Origin: an uncultured Fulvivirga sp.
GTDB lineage: Bacteria > Bacteroidota > Bacteroidia > Cytophagales > Cyclobacteriaceae
Reading direction: 5' to 3'
Assembly: GCA_947500555.1 (NCBI GenBank)
Contig: CANMSE010000001.1
Span: 1 to 64,000 of the forward strand
DNA length: 64,000 nucleotides
The translations under genes and the position numbers were made by a program. The notes beneath the pieces are model-generated. The model was not told where the DNA came from. It searched no databases and saw only the letters and a program-made list of their open reading frames with translations. Positions 34,238 to 42,270 of this stretch are shown one piece after another. Positions within the stretch are counted from its first letter, which is position 1; every line of letters begins with the position of its first letter.

Positions 34238-36814
34238 TCAATCTTCACAATAAATTAACATGTAATCATCAGATTCATAAACTTGCTTATGAATGATCTG
34301 GCCATTCACATCGTAATATATAACGACATAAAAACCAGCCTCCTCAACATGCTTCTCAGTGAAGAAGACGGGATTATCAGCCGAACCCAGACTTATAATA
34401 TCATTAAAGGTTGGAGGAATAATTTCACCTCTGACATTACTATAAACTCCATACCCTATATCTCCTCTGGCAATCATTAATTTTTCATTCCCATCCAAAA
34501 TATCAATTGATTTAAAACCATTTTCGTCTGTATCGCCAGTGAAATGTTTGAAAAATTGATATTGAAAATTTTCTTTGACAATTGACACCGTATCATTCCA
34601 ATATAAGATTTCTTCGAATCTGAACTCTGACAATTCTTCTCCTTCGTTGGTCAGTAGTGCCAATTTCTGATTCTTTTCAGCTATCAATAATGAATCATTG
34701 TAAGGTGTTATATTCCGATCAAACTCGTTGGAGATATTGATACCTTTTTTAAAATTGATAATACCAAATTTCTTATCTCCCAAGTATGAAATATAGCCAT
34801 TGTTATAACTTGCTACGGCATCATAATCAATGGGCAGTAATTCATCTCCATTAGTGGATATAAGCCCTTGTTTTTTTCTTAAAGATGTAACCAAATATTC
34901 ATCACCTACTGGGGTGACTAAATCAAATAACCCAGTCAATATCTCTTTACCTTTATCATCGAAATAAATCCAATCTCTTTTCCCTTCAATTTTTATTGCA
35001 AGATACTGCCTTGCCCCGGTTGAAGTCAGAAACTCAAATTCTTCTACAGCACTCATAGTTTTTTCAAACCCGTTTGAGAAGTGAATAAAACTGGTATCTG
35101 ACCGAATACCGATAGCCAAATCACTCCCCATAAGACGCAACGAATCATAGGAGCCAATTGAATCATAAGAAGTTTGAGCAACAAGTTGGTATAACTCATT
35201 AATCAATAGGCTGATATAGCTTTTATTACTCTTCATTTCAACTGCCCTTTCTGTTTTAACAGTTTTGAAATTGGAATCAAGAAATGTATAATCATCACCC
35301 TTTTGAACTACAAATCCATTAGATAATTTAATGATCCGTTGTTGATTATACGGTACTATTTCATTCAATTGAAGATCAAATACCGTCTCTCCAAAATCAG
35401 TTTTTAGCCATAGGTAGCCATTTTCAAGCAATTCATAATCTGAATACAGCGCCTGAAAATTGATGGGATTATTATCTGCCAATTTCTCAATGCTTGATTT
35501 GTTCAAGACATCAAATTGCTCTTTCAATTTAAAAATAAAGAATTCGCCTACCTTTTGTATATCATCAAATCGATCGTTAGTCAGCTTTTTACCAGCAAAG
35601 GTCATAATACCCCATTTGTCTTTGATTTTATAGCTAATGAATGCATCTCCAAGCAGTTTAGCATCGCTAAATATCAATTCTGAAATTTGCCATCCAGATT
35701 TATGGATAATCACTACCCCTCTGGGTGTAATCACTTTGATTATGCCTAATCCTAAGTCCTCGGCTTCATCATAATTACCTTCAAAAAGCACTTGTTGATT
35801 TCTGGCTACGATTCTTTTTTGAATTAAAAAAAAGTCTGTATCAAGAGTTTCACACAAATACCTGTTATCGATAGTATTGTAGTTGGCAGGAATAGCCATC
35901 TCACCTTTCATATTCATAAACCCATACTTTCCATCTGATAAAATCAAGATGAGTGGCCCTTGTTCATTTAGTTGATAAGCAGTTCGTAATGAATCGGTCA
36001 TCCACGTAAACTTTTTAGAATTTAAGTGATACAGTAGTCGACTCGCTTTTTTAGCACTTGAACTGTTTGTATAACTCTTAATGAAATTAGCGTACTGATG
36101 AGGTTCATTACCTGCCGTACTAATCTCAAATATGTTTCTCTCCGCCTCATCACGATAAGGGGTTGTAGGGTGAAGTCTCAAAAATTTAATATAGCTGGAT
36201 AATTTTCCATCTGCGGTGTTTTTATCAAAATACAATTTTTCATACCTTCTTTCAGCTTCACCAACCTGACGTGCATCAGGATATTTATTCATAAATTTTT
36301 CATAGGCCTGATAGGTATTTATACTACGAGCTTTTTGAAAAGCCAAACTATCACGACTTACCATGGCCTGTAACTCATGTTTGGTATTAATAAATTGTGA
36401 TAAAAATTCTATATAGCTATCCTCAGTATTCAAAAGATTAGCACGTACAAACCCTACATATTCCATTCGCTCTTTCAAAGTCTGAATTGATTCCAGATCC
36501 ATTCCGATCTTCAAGTGCTTTATTCTTTCTTTTTCATCCAGAGTTGTCAAAGCCCTGCGAGCTTTAATTAGGAAGTAATATGCGCTATCGAGATCGTAAC
36601 CAGCATAGGCTGAATCGAATAAAAGCAAAGATCTACCAAAGAGCACCGCAGCAAGTGTATCATTCTTTTCAATTGCTTTTTGTAATGATTTTTCAGATTT
36701 ATCAAGCCTACCTTTTTCCTGATTTTTTATAGATTTCTTAACCTGACCAATTTGAGAGTATGTTGTGAAACAAAGGCCAAAAGAAAGTGAAATGAAAATA
36801 AGGATTGAGCGCAT
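34238..36814 (-). CDS. Large TPR-like plus WG-repeat protein, secreted
   Basis: An 858-residue protein with a signal peptide (residues 1-20, ending TYSQIG). Residues about 25-260 form helical repeats resembling degenerate TPRs (AIEKNDTLAAVLFGRSLLLFDSAYAGYD, KYPDARQVGEAERRYEKLYFDK). From about 280 on, WG-type strands recur (DGKYGFMNMKGEMAIPANYNTIDN, KIKDKWGIMTFAGKKL, RKKQGLISTNGDELLPIDYD; quoted partially). The pairing of TPR and WG regions in one chain suggests a protein-protein scaffold. The gene diverges from the PAS kinase at 36886 with a 71-bp gap. No enzyme domain. Confidence 0.85.
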   Translation of the reverse strand: MRSILIFISLSFGLCFTTYSQIGQVKKSIKNQEKGRLDKSEKSLQKAIEKNDTLAAVLFGRSLLLFDSAYAGYDLDSAYYFLIKARRALTTLDEKERIKHLKIGMDLESIQTLKERMEYVGFVRANLLNTEDSYIEFLSQFINTKHELQAMVSRDSLAFQKARSINTYQAYEKFMNKYPDARQVGEAERRYEKLYFDKNTADGKLSSYIKFLRLHPTTPYRDEAERNIFEISTAGNEPHQYANFIKSYTNSSSAKKASRLLYHLNSKKFTWMTDSLRTAYQLNEQGPLILILSDGKYGFMNMKGEMAIPANYNTIDNRYLCETLDTDFFLIQKRIVARNQQVLFEGNYDEAEDLGLGIIKVITPRGVVIIHKSGWQISELIFSDAKLLGDAFISYKIKDKWGIMTFAGKKLTNDRFDDIQKVGEFFIFKLKEQFDVLNKSSIEKLADNNPINFQALYSDYELLENGYLWLKTDFGETVFDLQLNEIVPYNQQRIIKLSNGFVVQKGDDYTFLDSNFKTVKTERAVEMKSNKSYISLLINELYQLVAQTSYDSIGSYDSLRLMGSDLAIGIRSDTSFIHFSNGFEKTMSAVEEFEFLTSTGARQYLAIKIEGKRDWIYFDDKGKEILTGLFDLVTPVGDEYLVTSLRKKQGLISTNGDELLPIDYDAVASYNNGYISYLGDKKFGIINFKKGINISNEFDRNITPYNDSLLIAEKNQKLALLTNEGEELSEFRFEEILYWNDTVSIVKENFQYQFFKHFTGDTDENGFKSIDILDGNEKLMIARGDIGYGVYSNVRGEIIPPTFNDIISLGSADNPVFFTEKHVEEAGFYVVIYYDVNGQIIHKQVYESDDYMLIYCED

Positions 36815-36885
36815 ATACTTTTGGCGAACGAGCGGATTTGATTTGCAGGAACAAATACTTAATTTAATTCATCTAACCCAAAGTT

Positions 36886-39834
36886 ATGAATTTAACCAAA
36901 TCAGAAGATCTTGAATCACTTTCAAAAAAAGATTTAGTTCAACTAATCAAACAAGAAAGAGAAGAATTGAATGATCTTAGCGATGCAGTATCAGCATCTG
37001 CTATACTGAGTTGGGTATATGATATCGAAAGTGAGAAATTGATTGTCGGACGGGGTTCCCCAGAAATATTGGGAGAGAAAGAGGGAACAATATTTTCTTA
37101 TGAAGAACTGAAAGCTAGGGTACATCCTGAAGACAAAGAATTGATCGAACTGAATTTTATGCAGTACATCGAAAAATATCCTAGATGTCATGAGTACTAT
37201 ATCCGAATTTTGGATTTTGAAAAAAACTACCGATGGATCGCTTCTAAAGGCAAATTATTTAGAGATGAAATAGGAGTAGCTTATAAGATAGCGGGGACGT
37301 TAAGAGATATAAGTGATAGAAAGCAAGTTGAAGATAAAAATATGATAACTGAAACTCGTTATCAACTTTTATCAGAGTGTGCCAAAGAGGGTATTATCAT
37401 ATATGATGAAAATCTTGTCATTACAGATTTAAATAATGCAGCAGAGGAAATTTTCGAATATAGTAGTGATGAGATTATAGGGCTACATCTCGATAGCCTG
37501 GTTGATAAGAAGACTTTTAACCTTCTGGAGAAGTCAAAGAATACCGGAGAATACGTTGATGTTCATGCAGTGAAGAAAAGTGGTGAAGGTATATACCTTG
37601 AACTGCTTAATAAAGTGACTCCAAGAGGCATAGGCATCTTTATTGTAAATGATATTCATCAGCGAAAACAAGCTGAAATGGCCTTACTCTATCAGCAAAG
37701 AGAGCTGGAAAAAACTGTTAAAGAGAGAACTGCTAAAATAAAGGAACAAAACAGCGAGCTGGAAGAAAGGAAGAGAGCTTTCGAAGCTCTTCTTGAAAAC
37801 CTTCAGGGGATGGCTTATCAATACGTTCCGAAGGGTCGCCACTGGAAAACAACTTTTATAAGTAAAGGGTCGCTTGAACTTACTGGTTATGAAAACAAAT
37901 TATTTTTGAACGAAAACCTCAGGGTTGACGAACAAATAATAGTAAAGAGTTTCAAAAAGTCCGCTTGGAAGGAGATCCGAAAATGTATTGATAAGAAGAT
38001 AGGATTTCACATTCAATACCCTATTCGTACTAAATCAGGTGCTGAAAAATGGGTATTGGATAGAGGCATTGGAGTTTACAATTCCAAAGGCAAGCTCGTT
38101 TCTTTAGAAGGTCTGATGGTTGATGTAACCAGAGAGAAGCTACAGGAGGAAAAACTCCTTATGGCTCAGCAGGAAATTGTAAGCCAGCATAAGGTCATTA
38201 GCCAACGCGAAAAAAGCTATGGTGCTCTTCTAACCAACCTTCAAGGTATGGCCTACAGAGTTCTGAGTGATTTATCTACAGTTAGCTACATAAGTGATGG
38301 CTGTCTGTCACTGACTGGTTACAGTCAAAAAGAAATTCTCAATAAAAAGAAATTCTTTGAGCGTTATATTGTAAAAAAAGAGTTTCAATCCTCCGTTTCA
38401 AAAGTGATTGAAAAAGCGCTAAAGAATAAAGAATCATATGAAGTAGGTTACTCTATTGTTTGTAAGGACAAAACCGAGAAGTGGGTGACCGAAAGAGGAA
38501 TTGGACTTTATGATTCTAAAGGCAAGCTTGAAGCACTTGAAGGATTCATTATAGACACCTCAAAATCAAAAGAGCTGGAAAAACAATTGAGGCTTGCCCA
38601 AGAAACAATAGATCAGGCCCCTGTGATCATACAATGGATAAAAGAAGATGGCTCTTTTTATTACGTCAATGAAGAAGCTGTTAAAACATCAGGCTATACC
38701 AAAAAAGAATTTTTAGCTCAAAAAATTCATAACATCGACCATAATCTATCAAAAAAAGAGTGGTCAAACATTTTTACCACTAGAAAGAAGAAAGGAGTAA
38801 AAGATCAGGAAACAGTATTTGTAAAAAAAGATGGTTCTGAAATACCTGCGTTGATAAGTGCCTTCAATATCGAATATGAAGGAACCGCTTACAATATTGC
38901 TTTCATGAACGACATATCAAGACTAAAGGCGGTAGAAGACAAATTAAAAACTGCTAATAATGAGTTAAGTACATCGGAAGAAGAACTTCGTCAGCAAAGC
39001 GAAGAACTCAAAACCTTGAATGAAAACCTTGAAATTCAAAAAAAGGAATTGGAGAATACTGTCTATCAGCTCAAAAACACTAAAGACCAGCTTATACACA
39101 CTGAAAAAATGGCTAGTCTTGGTGTACTGGTTGCAGGTATTGCTCATGAACTAAACAACCCCATTGGTTATATAAAGACAAGCTCTGTGGCGTTGATGAT
39201 TTTACTTGAAGATCTAAAAGAGGAAATTCGGAAAATAGCAGGTAACGATAATAGCGTTATCCATGAGTTATCAAAAGACTTTGACCAGATGTCATCTCAC
39301 ATCAATTCAGGAGCAACGCAAGCAGCAACTATAGTCAAAGGACTTCGCACATTTTCTCGAATGGATAAAGAAAAAATAGAACAACACAATATTCATTCTA
39401 CAATAGATAATGTATTGCTAATGCTTCATAATAGTTACAAATATGATATAACAATCCACAAAGATTATGAAGATATCCCAATGATAGAATGTGCTCCGGG
39501 GCAGATTAATCAAGTCTTCATGAACCTTGTGAATAATGCCATTCAAGCTATTGAGAAAAAGGGTAATATCTGGATTAAATCAGAATTGAATAACGATCGT
39601 GTAATTGTAACTATTAAAGATGATGGACCAGGAATTCCCACTACAATGCAAAGTAGAATTTTCGAACCTTTCTTTTCTACAAAAGAACCCGGTCAAGGTA
39701 CAGGATTGGGTTTATCAATTAGTTTAGGAATTATACAAGATCATGATGGCAGTATAGACTTTGAAAGTGATAAAAAAGGTACCACCTTCATAGTTTCTTT
39801 ACCCATTAAACAAGATATTTCTAAGAATAAATAA
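36886..39834 (+). CDS. Soluble histidine kinase with five PAS domains
   Basis: A 982-residue kinase without membrane segments. PAS-like domains occupy about residues 35-145, 150-265, 300-425, 440-560 and 565-680; PAC ends are seen at RDISDRKQ, DIHQRKQ, DVTREKL, DTSKSKE and DISRLKA. PAS 3 and 4 are near copies (LLENLQGMAYQY and LLTNLQGMAYRV), so the array grew by duplication. A coiled coil (about 685-740) precedes HisKA with His in AGIAHELNNP (about 754), then N box NLVNNAIQAI and G boxes DDGPGI and GTGLGLSIS. The next gene, 27 bp on, has a receiver domain and is the likely partner. Ligand unknown. Confidence 0.92.
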   Translation: MNLTKSEDLESLSKKDLVQLIKQEREELNDLSDAVSASAILSWVYDIESEKLIVGRGSPEILGEKEGTIFSYEELKARVHPEDKELIELNFMQYIEKYPRCHEYYIRILDFEKNYRWIASKGKLFRDEIGVAYKIAGTLRDISDRKQVEDKNMITETRYQLLSECAKEGIIIYDENLVITDLNNAAEEIFEYSSDEIIGLHLDSLVDKKTFNLLEKSKNTGEYVDVHAVKKSGEGIYLELLNKVTPRGIGIFIVNDIHQRKQAEMALLYQQRELEKTVKERTAKIKEQNSELEERKRAFEALLENLQGMAYQYVPKGRHWKTTFISKGSLELTGYENKLFLNENLRVDEQIIVKSFKKSAWKEIRKCIDKKIGFHIQYPIRTKSGAEKWVLDRGIGVYNSKGKLVSLEGLMVDVTREKLQEEKLLMAQQEIVSQHKVISQREKSYGALLTNLQGMAYRVLSDLSTVSYISDGCLSLTGYSQKEILNKKKFFERYIVKKEFQSSVSKVIEKALKNKESYEVGYSIVCKDKTEKWVTERGIGLYDSKGKLEALEGFIIDTSKSKELEKQLRLAQETIDQAPVIIQWIKEDGSFYYVNEEAVKTSGYTKKEFLAQKIHNIDHNLSKKEWSNIFTTRKKKGVKDQETVFVKKDGSEIPALISAFNIEYEGTAYNIAFMNDISRLKAVEDKLKTANNELSTSEEELRQQSEELKTLNENLEIQKKELENTVYQLKNTKDQLIHTEKMASLGVLVAGIAHELNNPIGYIKTSSVALMILLEDLKEEIRKIAGNDNSVIHELSKDFDQMSSHINSGATQAATIVKGLRTFSRMDKEKIEQHNIHSTIDNVLLMLHNSYKYDITIHKDYEDIPMIECAPGQINQVFMNLVNNAIQAIEKKGNIWIKSELNNDRVIVTIKDDGPGIPTTMQSRIFEPFFSTKEPGQGTGLGLSISLGIIQDHDGSIDFESDKKGTTFIVSLPIKQDISKNK

Positions 39835-39861
39835 TTATCTTTTGGAATTAGCAGTCATAAA

Positions 39862-40971
39862 ATGGACAGTATCGTAAAAAAATCGAAAACGGGTAAGGAG
39901 CTCATTCTTTATGTTGATGATGAAGAAAAGCATCTCGACAGTTTTAAAATTGTCTTCAGGAAAGAATATGACATTCTAGTTGCTAAATCTGCCCATGAGG
40001 GGCTTGAAATGCTCGAAAATAATGAAGTTAGGCTGGTTATCACCGATCAGCGAATGCCAAGTATGACCGGAGTTGAGTTCTTAGAACAAATTTCAAATCT
40101 GTACCCTGAAATTACAAGAATCATACTCACTGGTTACAGTGATGTCGAAGCCATAATATCTGCTATAAATAAGGGTAGAATTTTTAGGTACATAACAAAA
40201 CCCTGGGATAAGGAAGAATTAAAAGAGACCATAGATTTTGCCCTTGAGTCTTACAACCTTAAGAATGAAAACAGGCAATTAATTGATCAACTAAAAAAGA
40301 CCAATAAAGAGTTAGATGAGTTAGTTTACAGATCTTCCCATGATTTACGGGCTCCTTTGGCCTCAATTCTAGGGCTTATCAACCTTGCGAAAAAAGAAGA
40401 ACAACTCGATAAAATAAGGGAGTATTTGGATTTACAAGAAAAAAGTGTGCTCCGATTAGATTCTCTTTTAAAGGAGATTATTCAATTCTCAAGAAATTCT
40501 CATTTGGAAGTAAAGGGAGAAGTCATAAATCTAGCTGAACTGATTAAAGAATCACTAGACATACATGAGTTCTTCATAGGATCTCAAGCTATAGAGAAGT
40601 CATTTAGCGTCAGCCAGCCTTATAATTTGATTTGTGACAAGTATAGACTTGAAATCGTATTGAACAACTTAATTTCAAATGCCATACGCTATAGCAATCT
40701 AAATCAGAAACAACCTAAGCTTACAGTCGAAGCAGAAGTAGAAGAAAAACAAGCTGTAATACGAGTGATTGATAACGGTATTGGGATAGCACCGGATCTT
40801 AAAAACAACATATTTAATATGTTTTACAAAGGTTCTGACCAGAATGTAGGTGGTAGTGGATTGGGTCTTTTTATTGTTCGGGAGACCATGGAAAAACTTG
40901 GCGGAGAAATCTCCCTAGACTCTGAAGTTGGTAAAGGCTCGACATTTACTATTAAGGTGCCTAATGGCTGA
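39862..40971 (+). CDS. Receiver-histidine kinase hybrid
   Basis: A 369-residue protein with an N-terminal receiver domain (VDDEEKHLDSFK start, phospho-acceptor Asp in LVITDQRMP at about residue 62, switch Thr in IILTGYS, Lys in RYITKPWDKEE). It ends in a HisKA domain with His in SSHDLRAP (about 160) and an ATPase domain (NNLISNAIRY, DNGIGIA, GGSGLGLFIV). This RR-then-HK order suggests a phosphorelay: the receiver takes phosphate from the PAS kinase upstream and alters the C-terminal kinase. The downstream target is not in the window. Confidence 0.92.
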   Translation: MDSIVKKSKTGKELILYVDDEEKHLDSFKIVFRKEYDILVAKSAHEGLEMLENNEVRLVITDQRMPSMTGVEFLEQISNLYPEITRIILTGYSDVEAIISAINKGRIFRYITKPWDKEELKETIDFALESYNLKNENRQLIDQLKKTNKELDELVYRSSHDLRAPLASILGLINLAKKEEQLDKIREYLDLQEKSVLRLDSLLKEIIQFSRNSHLEVKGEVINLAELIKESLDIHEFFIGSQAIEKSFSVSQPYNLICDKYRLEIVLNNLISNAIRYSNLNQKQPKLTVEAEVEEKQAVIRVIDNGIGIAPDLKNNIFNMFYKGSDQNVGGSGLGLFIVRETMEKLGGEISLDSEVGKGSTFTIKVPNG

Positions 40972-40974
40972 GTG

Positions 40975-40993
40975 ATCCCGACAAGTCGGGATT
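40975..40993 (+). repeat. tRNA-Pro end fragments upstream of the GIY-YIG gene
   Basis: ATCCCGACAAG (40975-40985) is identical to the 3' end and flank of the tRNA-Pro gene (41390-41400). TCGGGAT (40986-40992) is identical to that gene's 5' end with one flanking T. Together they form the palindrome ATCCCGACAAGTCGGGAT. It lies four bases after the kinase stop. Confidence 0.8.
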
Positions 40994-41008
40994 AAAGCAT
41001 GATTTATT

Positions 41009-41281
41009 ATGTCATATTTTGTATACATTATCGAATCTGAGACTAATCTAAAGTGGTATTATGGTCAGACTGGCAATCTTGATCAAAGAATTATAAATCA
41101 CAATGAGGGTAAAAGCTCTTATACGAGAAATAAAGGTCCATGGAAACTAATTTTCAAAAGAGCTTTTGAAACCAGAAGTGAAGCAATTAAGTTTGAAGCA
41201 AAATTAAAAGCTCTTAGAAATAAGAGCTATATCAAAAAAGAATTCAATAATTATTTCATTCGGGATGTGACGTCCCGATGA
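41009..41281 (+). CDS. GIY-YIG endonuclease-like protein
   Basis: A 90-residue stand-alone GIY-YIG nuclease domain of the UPF0213/URI type. The motif pair is YFVYIIES and WYYGQTGN, with the catalytic Arg in QRIINHN and a Glu in SEAIKFEAKLK, as in short GIY-YIG proteins. The basic tail K-K-E-F-N-N-Y is followed by RDVTSR encoded by the first bases of a tRNA-like fragment (41261 on), so the reading frame ends inside tRNA-derived sequence. Upstream and downstream both carry fragments of the adjacent tRNA-Pro. Such small proteins are proposed nucleases of mobile type; target and activity are unknown. Start ATG at 41009. Confidence 0.9.
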   Translation: MSYFVYIIESETNLKWYYGQTGNLDQRIINHNEGKSSYTRNKGPWKLIFKRAFETRSEAIKFEAKLKALRNKSYIKKEFNNYFIRDVTSR

Positions 41282-41301
41282 ATCGGGATTAGCGCACCAC
41301 G
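41258..41301 (+). repeat. Partial tRNA-Pro duplicate overlapping the GIY-YIG 3' end
   Basis: ATTCGGGATGTG (41258-41269) repeats the start and 5' flank of the tRNA-Pro gene (41319-41330). TTAGCGCACCACG (41289-41301) repeats the D-arm to anticodon-stem part (41342-41354). The middle is scrambled, and the rest of the tRNA is missing. Confidence 0.8.
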
Positions 41302-41318
41302 CTAACCCAAGTTTTTTT
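41285..41318 (+). terminator. Terminator of the GIY-YIG gene built from tRNA-like sequence
   Basis: Stem GGG, bulged A, TTAGCG (41285-41294), loop CACCA, then CGCTAA CCC (41300-41308), followed by AAG and seven Ts (41312-41318). It ends three bases before the tRNA-Pro gene. Confidence 0.85.
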
Positions 41319-41321
41319 ATT

Positions 41322-41396
41322 CGGGATGTGGCGCAGCCCGGTTAGCGCACCACGTTAGGGACGTGGGGGCCGCTGGTTCGAATCCAGTCATCCCGA
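41322..41396 (+). tRNA. tRNA-Pro (anticodon AGG)
   Basis: A 75-base cloverleaf on the plus strand. Acceptor stem CGGGATG pairs with CATCCCG, D arm GCGC...GCGC, anticodon stem CCACG/CGTGG, loop TTAGGGA, T arm GCTGG TTCGAAT CCAGT, discriminator A at 41396. The C1-G72 pair, A73, G35-G36 and G37 fit proline identity. The anticodon at 41357-41359 is AGG, with A at position 34, unusual for bacteria, which normally use GGG, TGG or CGG for proline. CCA is not encoded. A terminator follows at 41406. Confidence 0.9.
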
Positions 41397-41405
41397 CAAG
41401 AAATT

Positions 41406-41445
41406 AAATCCCCCTGCAATCTGCTGGGGGATTTATTTATTTTAG
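41406..41445 (+). terminator. Terminator after tRNA-Pro
   Basis: Perfect 9-bp stem AAATCCCCC (41406-41414) with GGGGGATTT (41426-41434), an inner GCA/TGC pair in the loop, then ATTTATTTT. Confidence 0.9.
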
Positions 41446-41553
41446 AACTAAACCAAACGACAGTTTGAGTGAAAGTATTAAAATGAATAAACCGAGTGGA
41501 ACAAGAGCATTAAGACTGATACCGAAAATATAATTATTAAAAAGCTCAGCATG

Positions 41554-42066
41554 TTACTTTTTCTTTAGACGTTTATACTTCCAACCTCTAAACATCCATC
41601 CCAAAGAGCGAACACCTAAATAGTACATATAAGACCACATGAAGCCGCTTTTTCTCAGCATATGGAGAAATATTTTATCCGCTTCTGCTCTGGTTATAAG
41701 TGCACATCGTTTGTATTGATATAGCACATCATGAACCATTGAAGCATAGTAGGTATAAGGCTTGTAATCTGATTCCCCATGTTTTATTAAAAGGCCATCA
41801 AAATTACCCCAAGTTATATGAAGGAAGTTCAGCTTAGGTGTACAGCCATCCCATGCATAACCTCTATCGTGTGAACCTTTAACTGTTATTGTACCATCCT
41901 CATCTATTCGGAGCCAATTGAAATCACAACTTCTGCCTTTTAAAATATCAGTTTGATAGTTGAAATTTTCATGATGTACGAACTTCCAGACATGACCATT
42001 AGATTTTTTCTTGACACATCCATTTTCATCATCAAATGGTGCCGATTCATTAGTGGTATCCGACAT
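41554..42066 (-). CDS. DUF1353 protein
   Basis: A 170-residue protein whose middle matches the DUF1353 family, common in phages and their relatives: GYAWDGCTPK, then YYASMVHDVLYQY and ITRAEADKIFLHMLRKSG. The N-terminal third is hydrophilic; the last 20 residues are basic with aromatic residues (MFRGWKYKRLKKK). No signal peptide. Function of the family is unknown; in phages it is associated with structural or lysis regions. It lies on the minus strand between the tRNA-Pro locus and the sORF at 42159, which suggests the mobile-rich zone continues here. Confidence 0.8.
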   Translation of the reverse strand: MSDTTNESAPFDDENGCVKKKSNGHVWKFVHHENFNYQTDILKGRSCDFNWLRIDEDGTITVKGSHDRGYAWDGCTPKLNFLHITWGNFDGLLIKHGESDYKPYTYYASMVHDVLYQYKRCALITRAEADKIFLHMLRKSGFMWSYMYYLGVRSLGWMFRGWKYKRLKKK

Positions 42067-42117
42067 AGATATTGCTGAGCTTTAGTATCTAAAGCTAACA
42101 GAGGAAACTGTTATTGT

Positions 42118-42139
42118 AAATACCCAAGGTTGGGTATTT
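42118..42139. terminator. Hairpin terminator candidate
   Basis: AAATACCC (42118-42125) pairs with GGGTATTT (42132-42139), loop AAGGTT; T-rich on both strands. It lies 20 bases beyond the small gene ending at 42159 on the minus strand. Confidence 0.6.
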
Positions 42140-42158
42140 TTCAATGAGATGTTGAGTT

Positions 42159-42269
42159 CTAAAAATACTCTCGAACGAAGCCCTTCTTAACAAAGAGCAT
42201 GTGAAGATTTTTGAGCGTAAGATCAGCATTAAAGAGAACTCTGAGCTTTTCAATTGAATTATTGTCCAT
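42159..42269 (-). CDS. Small open frame coupled to the PEGA-like gene
   Basis: A 36-codon frame reading MDNNSIEKLRVLFNADLTL, then KNLHMLFVKKGFVREYF, starting one base after the stop codon of the upstream gene and ending before the terminator at 42118. It is predicted as a single amphipathic helix. Position and start spacing favour translation, but coding is unproven; it could also be a C-terminal piece of the upstream gene lost by a frame change. Confidence 0.4.
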   Translation of the reverse strand: MDNNSIEKLRVLFNADLTLKNLHMLFVKKGFVREYF

Positions 42270-42270
42270 G

